Assembly: GCA_016795205.1 (NCBI GenBank)
Contig: JAEUHZ010000057.1
Coordinates: forward strand, 1-45,734
Length of the DNA: 45,734 bases
Direction: 5' to 3'
DNA from: Planctomycetota bacterium
Lineage (GTDB): Bacteria > Planctomycetota > UBA1135 > GCA-002686595
Shown here: piece after piece, positions 18,134 through 25,520 of the stretch
Position numbering within the stretch: position 1 is the first letter of the stretch
How the letters are laid out: the number at the start of each line of letters is the position of its first letter
Notes under the pieces: generated by a model
Seen by the model: the letters and a program-made list of their open reading frames with translations, nothing else
The model's database searches: none
Told to the model about the DNA's origin: nothing
Made by a program: the position numbers and the translations under genes

Positions 18134-19165
18134 TCAGCGCGAGCCCTCAGCCCCGCGCGCTCGTTCGAGCCCCTGGCGCAACCGCGCCACGGCGCGCGCA
18201 TCGTCCTGGCGACCGCTTGCCGCCAGCCCGCGCTCCAGATCGGCGAGGTCCCGCTCGCGCTCGGCGCGCAGGCGCGCCAAGTCCTCCGGAGCGAAGCTCG
18301 CGCGCTCGAAATCGGTCACGAGCGCGCGCTGGCGGGCCCAGTCCGTGGCCGGCACCGTCTGCTCGACGAGGTCGACGATCGCCGCGAACTCCTCGGCCGC
18401 ACGCAGCCAGCGCCAGAGGACTGCGCGTGCGCTGAGCACGACCGCGGCGTGCTCGGGCTCCCGACCGTGCACCAGGACCCAGCGGACCAGCTCGGGGCCT
18501 GCGCCGGTCGCGTCGCACAGCTCGATCCAGTCCTGCAGATCGGCGCAGCTCCCGCCGGCTCCCGGTCCCACGCGCTGCGCGTGCTCGTGCAGCGTGGCGC
18601 GCGCGGTGGCGTCGGCCGCAGCCAGCGTGCGTGTCTCGTCCCACAGGCCGAGCTGGACGTCGGTCCGCGCCGCGCGCGGCCTCGACCACAGCGCCGTGAG
18701 CCGGCCGGCAGCCTCCGTGGAGCGCCCAGCTTCACGCAGCGCGCGCGCCAGGCGCAGCTCGCGGTCGGCGCCCGGCCCCAGCCGCTCCAGCTCGGCCGCG
18801 GCGGCCTCGACCGCTGTTCCACCGCGCGCCATGGTCTCGAGCCACACGAGCAGCGCGGCGGAGTCGCGCCGGCCCTCGAGCCGGCCCAGCTCGCGACCGT
18901 CGCGGCGAGCGATCGTCACGGGGATGGCGCGCACCCCCCGCTCCGCGGCGCGCCGCGCATCTGCATCCAGGTCGCGCCGCAGTCGCACGGCGTTCTTCGC
19001 GACCCAGGTGGCCACGTCCGGCGCGCTCCAGGCCTCACGCTCCATGCGCAGGCACGGCTCGCACCAGGCCGCGCTCCAGCTCTCGAGCTCCAGCCCGTGC
19101 GCCCGCGCAGCGCAAGCCGCCGACAAGCTGGCCAGCGTGATGCCGAGCAGGACTGCGGGCCTCAC
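18134..19165 (-). CDS. Exported thioredoxin-fold protein with long helical C-terminus
   Basis: GTG at 19165 overlaps the upstream hydrolase stop as GTGA and gives 343 residues. A signal sequence covers about 1-22. The thioredoxin-like part (about 25-125) has WCEPC (Cys35, Cys38), VRAIPVTIARRDG with the cis-Pro site, and GRLEGRRDS. The remaining 220 residues are Ala/Arg/Glu-rich helices resembling TPR or alpha-solenoid packing, without a recognised domain. The likely location is the periplasm, with a thiol-disulfide role. It differs from the TlpA-like protein at 8246-9262 in active-site middle residues (Glu-Pro rather than Gly-Pro). Confidence 0.78.
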   Translation of the reverse strand: MRPAVLLGITLASLSAACAARAHGLELESWSAAWCEPCLRMEREAWSAPDVATWVAKNAVRLRRDLDADARRAAERGVRAIPVTIARRDGRELGRLEGRRDSAALLVWLETMARGGTAVEAAAAELERLGPGADRELRLARALREAGRSTEAAGRLTALWSRPRAARTDVQLGLWDETRTLAAADATARATLHEHAQRVGPGAGGSCADLQDWIELCDATGAGPELVRWVLVHGREPEHAAVVLSARAVLWRWLRAAEEFAAIVDLVEQTVPATDWARQRALVTDFERASFAPEDLARLRAERERDLADLERGLAASGRQDDARAVARLRQGLERARGAEGSR

Positions 19166-20034
19166 CGGGCACCACCCTCCGCGCGCCGCGGCCCGAAGAG
19201 CGCCTCCTCGACGCTCGGATGCGCGAACATGCGCTCGTGGTCGTGGCCCACGTCCTGGGCCTCGACCTTGCTCCAGGCGAAGGCCCAGCCCTTCTCGGCC
19301 GCCAGCGCGCGCGCGGCCTCGAACGCCGCGCGGTTGCGCTGGAGCCGCCCGGGCCCTTGCCGCAGCGCGGGGGGCGAGGTGTCCAGCCACTCGTCCTCGC
19401 GGTCGTCGGCCGTGCCGAGGTACAGGGTCAGCGGAGCAGCGAGGTACCCCCGGAGGATCGCATCGCTCGCCAGCGTCTCCGGCAAGCCGCCGAAGCCGTA
19501 GCCGAAGGCCGCGTCGCGCACGGGGAACAGCGCCGAGCCGGCGTTGGCGGCCACGATGCGCTCGGCACCGGTGGCCTGGAACGCCGCCATGCGCATGCAG
19601 AACTGCCCGCCGGCGCTGTGGCCGATGAGCCAGTACGCAAGCTGCGGCCGGCCCTCGCGCTCGCGGATCCCGCGCGCGATCTTCGGGACGAACGCGTAGG
19701 TCCAGTCCTCGGGCTTGGCGGCCGTGCCGTCCTCCTCGAGGATCCCGCCGCGCTGGTACTTGCGCGACGGGAAGCGCTCGGCGTCGAAGCGCGGCGCGAC
19801 GACCAGCATCGAGAAGCGCTCGGCCAGCACGACGGCGTGGTCGCGGTACTCGTCGGCATTGCGGTTCACGCCGTGGAACACGAGCAGCATCCGCTGGCCC
19901 TGCCAGTCCCGCGGCTTGTGCGTGAAGACCTCGAGGCGCGTGCCGTCGAGGTCGAGGTCGAGCCGCGCCGATCCCGTGGGGATGGCCGGATCGCCGAGGA
20001 GCGCCAGGGTCGCGAGGGCGAGGAGCGGCATCAT
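19162..20034 (-). CDS. Exported alpha/beta hydrolase
   Basis: The protein has 290 residues, with a short signal peptide (MMPLLALATLALLG). The alpha/beta hydrolase fold shows the oxyanion FHGVNRN (about 53-59) and the nucleophile elbow GHSAGG with Ser140. The likely acid is in GTADDRED, and the catalytic His is in DVGHDHERM near the C-terminus. Overall it resembles poly(3-hydroxybutyrate) depolymerase or feruloyl-esterase-like secreted hydrolases, but the substrate is not determinable. Its stop overlaps the GTG of the thioredoxin-fold gene. A possible small ORF lies 9 bp upstream. Confidence 0.85.
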   Translation of the reverse strand: MMPLLALATLALLGDPAIPTGSARLDLDLDGTRLEVFTHKPRDWQGQRMLLVFHGVNRNADEYRDHAVVLAERFSMLVVAPRFDAERFPSRKYQRGGILEEDGTAAKPEDWTYAFVPKIARGIREREGRPQLAYWLIGHSAGGQFCMRMAAFQATGAERIVAANAGSALFPVRDAAFGYGFGGLPETLASDAILRGYLAAPLTLYLGTADDREDEWLDTSPPALRQGPGRLQRNRAAFEAARALAAEKGWAFAWSKVEAQDVGHDHERMFAHPSVEEALFGPRRAEGGAR

Positions 20035-20043
20035 CCCGACATG

Positions 20044-20274
20044 CTACGCGTGCGCCGCCGGTGCGCGCGGCTCCCCTGGCGGCGCATCCGTGAGTCGGGG
20101 TCTCGGCTGAGCACCCAGGCCGCTCAGATCCGCGCGCGCGGCGGCGAACTCGCTGCCGGCCGTGGCAGGCGGCGCAGCCGGCGCGAGCGCGACGGGCGGA
20201 TCCCCGCGCCAGGCGGATGCCGTCCCGAACGCGGCCGCTCCGAGCAGGACCAGGGCCCGGAGCGCACAGCGCAG
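20044..20274 (-). CDS. Possible small exported protein, non-ATG start
   Basis: This frame fills the 244-bp gap between the S41 peptidase stop and the hydrolase start in a cluster where other gaps are under 80 bp. From CTG at 20274 it gives 76 residues. The N-terminus is signal-peptide-like (Arg near the start, then ALVLLGAAAFGTASAW), followed by a Pro/Ala-rich tail. It ends 9 bp before the next gene, and its third positions are mostly G or C. The CTG start is rare and no clear ribosome binding site is seen, so this may be spurious. Confidence 0.35.
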   Translation of the reverse strand: MRCALRALVLLGAAAFGTASAWRGDPPVALAPAAPPATAGSEFAAARADLSGLGAQPRPRLTDAPPGEPRAPAAHA

Positions 20275-20278
20275 GGCG

Positions 20279-21880
20279 CTACTTCTTGGCGGGCTTGCCC
20301 GCCCGGCGCACGCCCTTCGACTGCTTGCGCAGGTGCTCCAGCGCTGCCGAGACGAGGCCGTCGGCCTCCGACGTGAACGAGGCGGGCTGCGGCTGGAAGC
20401 GCACTTTGGGTGGGAGGCCGACGTCCTCGATCGGCTTGCCGGCCGCGTCGAGGTCGTTCCAGCGCGGCACGCTGACGACGATGCCGTGCCCGCAGTCGAG
20501 CAGCTCCGGGTTGCCGCTCGAGCCGGCGGTCGCATCCCCCATCGTCGTGACGGTCGGGAGCGCGGCCATCATCGCCACGAAGGACTCGGCCGAGCTCATC
20601 GTGCGCCGCCCTTGCAGCACGGCCACCGGCTGTCCCCAGCGCCAGGGCCCGCGCGGCTCGAGCGTGCGCGCGGTCTTGGGGCCCAGCTTGGTGCGTTCCG
20701 CGGGGTCGGCGCGCACCTGGCTGTGCGAGTAGACGCGCGGCTTGTCGGCGAAGCGCCCGGCCATGCGCTGCGCGAGAGCCTCGTTCCCGCCGCCGTTCAT
20801 GCGCAGGTCCAAGACCAGCGCCCAGCAGTCGCCCAGCGCCTCGAGGGCCTCGTCGAAGGCCTCGACGCAGCTCTCGTCCGCGAGCGACAGCGAGGCGATG
20901 TACCCCACGCCGTCCTTGGTGCGCCCGTGGGCGATCTGGCGCGCCGGCTCGAGGCTCGCGCCGAGCACGGCCTGCGTGCCCGCGAACGAGACGTTCGCCG
21001 GGCGCACGCGCTGGTAGGGCGCGCAGAACTCGCCATCGACCTGGACCCAGGCGTGCAGGTCGCGCAACGTCTCGAGCGCCAGGCCGATCGCGGTGCCCGC
21101 CTCCCAGGTCGTCGTCGCGCCCTCCGCGAGCGGGCGCCACGTGGCGCGCACGGCATCCCAGTCGACCTCGGGGCGCAGCGCGAACTTGGCGTACACGGCG
21201 TCGAACCGCGACCAGGTGCGGTCGAAGGCCGCGAGGGCGGCGGCGGCATCGAGCGGCTCGCCCGGCGGCAGCGTGCGGCGCTCGAAGGCCGCCATGTACT
21301 GGATCGAGTTGCGCGCGCCGTCGATCGCGAGGAAGCGGCGTGGCCCGGCGGTCGTGTCGCAGTCGAGCACCCAGGCGCCCGGATCGGGCAGCGCCGGGAA
21401 CCCGTCGGCTTGCCACGACGAGCCCAGCTTGTGCGCCGCGATGCGGCGGGCGGCGAGCAGCGCCCGCGCGGGCCCCTGGCCGGTGACGCGCGTGCTGGGG
21501 AACAACTCACGGAACTCGCGCGGATGGAAGCGCAGCCAGGCTGCGCTGACCAGGCTGCCCGCCGCCGCGGTGCGTCCGCTGATCGGGGCGGGCTGATCGG
21601 GCAGGATCACGGCCCACAGCGGGTTCTCGCCGTGGACGCCCAGCACGAGCGTGGCCTCGCCGACCACGAACGAAAGCTCTCCTCCGCGCACGAACTCCAA
21701 GCCCGAAATCCGCCAGACGTGCTCCGGCCCGGTCGTCCACTCCAGGGGCGCGAGCGGCCCCTTGCGCACCAGGCTCGCGCCGTAGCGCGCGTCGAACGTG
21801 GGATCGCCCGCGGCCGCGGCCAGCGCCGGCGCGCCGCACAGGAGCAGGGCCAGGAGGCTCGTGGATCGCGACATGCCCAC
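20279..21880 (-). CDS. Exported S41-family serine peptidase
   Basis: The protein has 533 residues with a signal peptide ending near ALAAAAG (about residue 25). The N-terminal 200 residues are a beta-rich region without a recognised name. The C-terminal part (about 210-510) is an S41 (C-terminal processing/tricorn-like) peptidase: ALVLDLRMNGGGNE, then the catalytic Ser in TMSSAESFVAMM, then GDATAGSSGNPE. The SAE context suggests the Ser-Glu type rather than the Ser-Lys type. No PDZ domain is evident. It is likely periplasmic, trimming proteins or peptides. It is 37 bp downstream of the TPR-CHAT gene and probably co-transcribed with it. Confidence 0.88.
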   Translation of the reverse strand: MGMSRSTSLLALLLCGAPALAAAAGDPTFDARYGASLVRKGPLAPLEWTTGPEHVWRISGLEFVRGGELSFVVGEATLVLGVHGENPLWAVILPDQPAPISGRTAAAGSLVSAAWLRFHPREFRELFPSTRVTGQGPARALLAARRIAAHKLGSSWQADGFPALPDPGAWVLDCDTTAGPRRFLAIDGARNSIQYMAAFERRTLPPGEPLDAAAALAAFDRTWSRFDAVYAKFALRPEVDWDAVRATWRPLAEGATTTWEAGTAIGLALETLRDLHAWVQVDGEFCAPYQRVRPANVSFAGTQAVLGASLEPARQIAHGRTKDGVGYIASLSLADESCVEAFDEALEALGDCWALVLDLRMNGGGNEALAQRMAGRFADKPRVYSHSQVRADPAERTKLGPKTARTLEPRGPWRWGQPVAVLQGRRTMSSAESFVAMMAALPTVTTMGDATAGSSGNPELLDCGHGIVVSVPRWNDLDAAGKPIEDVGLPPKVRFQPQPASFTSEADGLVSAALEHLRKQSKGVRRAGKPAKK

Positions 21881-21917
21881 AGCCTAGCGAGGTCCGCTCG
21901 CGCGCGGCGCGCCGTGC

Positions 21918-24900
21918 TCAGCCCGACTCACCCGACAGGACCCAGGCGGCCCAGTCGCGCAGCGCGTAGCGCGGCGCTCCGGACTCGTCGCGGGCCTCGC
22001 GCAGCCGCACCTTGGCCTCCCACAGCGCCTGCGCGGCGGGCTTCTTCTGCAGCCACAGCCGCCGGTAGAAGTCGACCATGAGCTCGCGCGTGGCCTCGTC
22101 GGGCACGCGCCACAGCGAGGTGATCCCGGCGCGCGCGCCCGCCATGTGCAGCGCGCGCTGCAGGCTCGCGACGCCCTGACCCGCGCGGCGCACGCCGACG
22201 TTCGTGTCGCAGGCCGAGAGCACGGCCAGCTCGCAGCCACCCAGATCGAGCGCGGCGATTTCCTGGGCCGTCAGCAGGCCCTCGATGCGCCCGGTGGGTC
22301 CGGCCGGAAGGTTGGCACCCGCGAGCGCCAGGCCGGCCAGGACCATCGGGCTCGAGCCCCGCACGCGCTCGAGCCCGGCCTCCTCGGCGACGTCCGCCGT
22401 GGAGCGCACGGACTCGGGCGCGAACCAACCGTGCGTCGCCACGTGCAGCCAGCGCGCGCTCGGTGCGTGCAGCACCAAGCTGTCGCGCGCTGCGAGACGG
22501 CGCTCCAGGATCAGTCGCCGAGCCTGCTCCCCGAAGGCGTCCTCGAAGTGCGCGCCGATGCCACGCACCTCCTCGCGCGTGGCGGGCAAGGGTGCGAAGG
22601 CGCGCTCCCAGGTCCGATGACGCGCGCCGTCGGGCGGCTGCGGCGCCGCGCGGGGTGCGGAGGCCAGCGCGGCGCCGACCTCCGGGGCCTCGTCCGGCTC
22701 GGCGTCGAACGCCGGGTGGCCGAGCGCGAGCAGACCGCCGGAGAACGGCTCGCGGCGCGCCGCGGGGAGCAGCTCGAAGGCCGAGGAGCGCACCTCGACG
22801 CGCAGGAGGTCGCCCAGCAGTTGCCCCGCTCCCACGGCGAACGGCCCGGCCGGCAGCGCGTCGAGCGGCACCCCGTGCAGCGCGTCGTCGAGCACGACCA
22901 CCAGCCTCCGCACGCCGCCCAACGCGGGGCGCAGGGGATCGAGGACCCGGGCACGCAGCTCGTGGCCTGCGAGGTCGAGGGCACCGTCCACCTGCGCGTC
23001 GCGCGCCAGCCCGCGCTGGCGCTCGGCGAGCGCCAACTCGCGCCAGCGCCCCACGTCCGCCGCGATGGCGTCGGACGGGCCCAGATCGAAGCACGCGAGT
23101 TGCGCGCCGCGTTCGTCGCGCCGCAGGACGAAGGCCGTGAACACCTCGGGGCCGAACCCGAGAGCGTCGGCGCGACGGTGACACAACCAGCTCACGCAGG
23201 CCGTGTCGGGCGCCAGCCGCGCGACCAACGCGTCGAGGTCCGCCTCGAAGAGCGTGCCCGTGCCCGTCGAGCCGGCGCCCAGGCGCGCCAGGTCGCGCTG
23301 CGCCTCGTCGAGATCCTGACGCACCCGATCCAGGTCGGCAGCCCCGGTGCGCGCGCTGCGCACGAGTGCTTCGCTGGCGGCGCGCGCGCGCGCGCGCAGC
23401 GCGTGGACCTGGGAGTCGGCGCGCGCGGCGGCCGAGAGGCGCGCCACGGTCAGCGCCGCTGCGCGGCAGGACTCCGAGATCAGGAAGGCCTGCTCCACGA
23501 GCTCGGGGTCGGACGGGAAGGCTTCGGCCCCGGCCGCGAAGCTCAGCGCGATCGCGAGGTTCACGCGCCGTGCCAGCACGCGCTCCTCGGCTTCGCGTGG
23601 CGAGGCGTCGGAGAGCGCGCGGCGGGCCAGGCGGCGCTCGGCTTCGAGGTACTCCTCGACCGCACTACGCCAAGCCGCGCGCGTCGCCTCGTCCAGCGGC
23701 GCAGAGCGCGCGCGGGCGTCGGCGGTCATGAGCCAGGCACGCGTCGCCAGCGGCATCGAGAACTCCATGCCGGTCGGATCCACCCGCGACGCGCCCGGCT
23801 CGAACATCTGCTGCACGAGGCTCCGCGCCCGCTCCCGGTCGCCCTGGATCAAGGCCGTGCGTGCCAAGTTCGTGCGCGCCGACTGGATCAAGGGGTTCCC
23901 GGGGCGGCGTTCGAGGTCGGCGAGCAGCGCTTCCTCGAGCTCGCGCGCCGCCGCGATGTTCCCGAAGCGCTTGAGCGTCGCCGCCAGGTTCAGGCGCGCC
24001 GCCTGGATCTCGGGATGACCGGCCGGCAGCGTAGCCTCGCGCACGGCCAGCACGCCCTCCTGGATCTCTCGTGCGCGCTCGTGCTCGCCCGAGAGGTACA
24101 GCACGCGCCCCCAGTTCGCGCGAGCGCCGACCCGCAGTGTGTGCCCCTCGGGGAGCCGCTCGTCGAGGACGGCGACGATGGCCGCGATCCGCGCGCTCGC
24201 CTCGGGCAGGTCGCCCTGGCCGAGCAAGGTCGTCGCCAGGTTGAGCTGCGCGCGCAACAGCTCGGGATGCCCCGCAGGGAGCCGCCGCTCGCGCACCGCG
24301 AGCACGCGCTCCTGGAGCACGCGCGCCTGCGCGAACTCGCCCAGGCTGCCCAGCGTCGCGGCCAGGTTCGCGCGCGCCAGGGACAGGTCGGGGTCGTCCT
24401 CGGAGAGCGTGCGCTCGGCGGTCTCCAGCGCGGCCTCCTCCAGGGCGCGCGCCGCGCTCAGGTCACCCAGCGTGGCGAGCGTGTTCGCCAGAGCACGCCG
24501 CGCCGAGAGCAGGCGCCCACCGTCGGGATGGCCTTCGCGCTCGGCATCCGCCAGGGCCTGCTCTTGGAGCTGCCGCGCTCCCACCAGGTCGCCCAGCTCG
24601 AACAGCGCGATGGACAGGCCGTAGCGCGCGCCCTGCAGGGCCGCTCCGGCCTCCGCGGGCCGCGCCTCGAGCAGCTCCAGCGCCGCCGCGTTCTCGTCGC
24701 GCGCGGCGGCGTGCTCGCCCGCCAGGTAGAGCAGCGCGCCGAGCTCGACGCGGGCCAGCGCCAACGTCAGCCCCTCGCCGTCCGGCGATCGCGACCGTCG
24801 CGCGACGACGTCCGACATGAGCTCGCGAGCACGCGCCAACGCCCGATCGTTGCGCGACGCGCGCGCCAGGCGGATGCGCGCGAGGTCGGCGGCCTCGGAC

Positions 24901-25406
24901 TCGGAGCCCTCCGCCTCGATGCGTGCCGCGAGCACGCGTTCCATGATCTGCGCGCCCCGGGCGGGCGAGCCGGCCAGGACCTCGGCCGCGGCTTGGCGCT
25001 CGAGCGCCACGAGCAGGTCGGGGTCCTCGGACGGCCGCGCGCGCTCCAGCCCCGCCACGGCGCGCTCCAGTGGCGCGAGTGCGGCACGCGCGTCCTCGGC
25101 TCGCAGCAAGGCGTCGGACAGGTCGCTCAGCAGCACCTGCCCCTCGATTCCGAGCAGCTCGTCGGAGAGCGCCAGCAGCTTGGCGCAGGCGGGCCCCGCG
25201 GCCGCGCGCGCGGCGCGCGGGTCGTGCGCAGCCTGCGCCGCTCGCGCCGCCTCGAGCGCGGTGCGCGCAGCGGCGAGCTCCGAGGCGTGCGTCGTGTCCT
25301 GGAGCGCGCCAGGCGCGCCCCCAGTCCCCAGACCGAGTGACCCCGCGGCGAGGGGCGGCGCGAGGACCAACTGCAGGACCAGCGCGGGTGCGAGCGCGAG
25401 CGGCAT
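21918..25406 (-). CDS. Secreted TPR-CHAT cysteine peptidase
   Basis: ATG at 25406, with GGAGG six nucleotides upstream, gives 1162 residues; the longer open frame upstream runs antisense to ettA and is rejected. A signal-peptide-like segment covers about residues 1-22. At least six TPR units of about 42 residues of the kinesin-light-chain type follow (about 180-560), with recurring LAATLxxLGxxxxAR and LPxGHPE. A helical region comes next, and then a CHAT domain (about 830-1162). Its clan CD dyad is intact: the second His of HVATHGWF (about 992) and the Cys of LSACDTN (about 1066). TPR-CHAT proteins include separase-like and Csx29-type proteases, but no CRISPR effector is nearby and the signal peptide argues for a periplasmic or surface role. 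It is the first gene of the minus-strand cluster. Confidence 0.9.
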   Translation of the reverse strand: MPLALAPALVLQLVLAPPLAAGSLGLGTGGAPGALQDTTHASELAAARTALEAARAAQAAHDPRAARAAAGPACAKLLALSDELLGIEGQVLLSDLSDALLRAEDARAALAPLERAVAGLERARPSEDPDLLVALERQAAAEVLAGSPARGAQIMERVLAARIEAEGSESEAADLARIRLARASRNDRALARARELMSDVVARRSRSPDGEGLTLALARVELGALLYLAGEHAAARDENAAALELLEARPAEAGAALQGARYGLSIALFELGDLVGARQLQEQALADAEREGHPDGGRLLSARRALANTLATLGDLSAARALEEAALETAERTLSEDDPDLSLARANLAATLGSLGEFAQARVLQERVLAVRERRLPAGHPELLRAQLNLATTLLGQGDLPEASARIAAIVAVLDERLPEGHTLRVGARANWGRVLYLSGEHERAREIQEGVLAVREATLPAGHPEIQAARLNLAATLKRFGNIAAARELEEALLADLERRPGNPLIQSARTNLARTALIQGDRERARSLVQQMFEPGASRVDPTGMEFSMPLATRAWLMTADARARSAPLDEATRAAWRSAVEEYLEAERRLARRALSDASPREAEERVLARRVNLAIALSFAAGAEAFPSDPELVEQAFLISESCRAAALTVARLSAAARADSQVHALRARARAASEALVRSARTGAADLDRVRQDLDEAQRDLARLGAGSTGTGTLFEADLDALVARLAPDTACVSWLCHRRADALGFGPEVFTAFVLRRDERGAQLACFDLGPSDAIAADVGRWRELALAERQRGLARDAQVDGALDLAGHELRARVLDPLRPALGGVRRLVVVLDDALHGVPLDALPAGPFAVGAGQLLGDLLRVEVRSSAFELLPAARREPFSGGLLALGHPAFDAEPDEAPEVGAALASAPRAAPQPPDGARHRTWERAFAPLPATREEVRGIGAHFEDAFGEQARRLILERRLAARDSLVLHAPSARWLHVATHGWFAPESVRSTADVAEEAGLERVRGSSPMVLAGLALAGANLPAGPTGRIEGLLTAQEIAALDLGGCELAVLSACDTNVGVRRAGQGVASLQRALHMAGARAGITSLWRVPDEATRELMVDFYRRLWLQKKPAAQALWEAKVRLREARDESGAPRYALRDWAAWVLSGESG

Positions 25407-25480
25407 GGAGCCTCCGGAGGGATGCGGATGCGGGACGAGCCCCAGTATGCCGCGCCGCGCGCTCCCTGGCGCGGAGGGCT

Positions 25481-25500
25481 GGGCGCGGCGCGCCGCGCCC
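25481..25500. promoter_or_regulatory. 20-bp perfect palindrome upstream of ettA
   Basis: GGGCGCGGCG is followed directly by its exact reverse complement, in the 114-bp divergent gap between the TPR-CHAT gene and ettA. It covers the spacer and -35 zone of the putative ettA promoter, the place where a dimeric repressor would bind. GC-rich chance symmetry cannot be excluded. Confidence 0.35.
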
Positions 25501-25502
25501 GC

Positions 25503-25508
25503 TATCCT
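25503..25508 (+). promoter_or_regulatory. Putative -10 element (TATCCT) of ettA
   Basis: TATCCT lies within GCTATCCTGT, 12 nt before ATG at 25521; the same 10-mer precedes the DHH gene at 40056-40065. A start site about 7 nt downstream would leave a leader of only a few bases. No good -35 was seen. On the other strand a CATACT (about 25445) could serve the TPR-CHAT gene. Confidence 0.4.
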
Positions 25509-25520
25509 GTTCGCCCTCCC

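Noticed and set aside
20124..20266. GTG-started alternative frame in the S41-hydrolase gap
   Set aside because: Its translation is Arg/Pro/Ser-rich with no signal peptide, less protein-like than the CTG frame.
21918..25406. Craspase-like CRISPR protease (Csx29)
   Set aside because: No gRAMP/Cas7-11 gene or CRISPR repeats are in the window, and the protein has an export signal.
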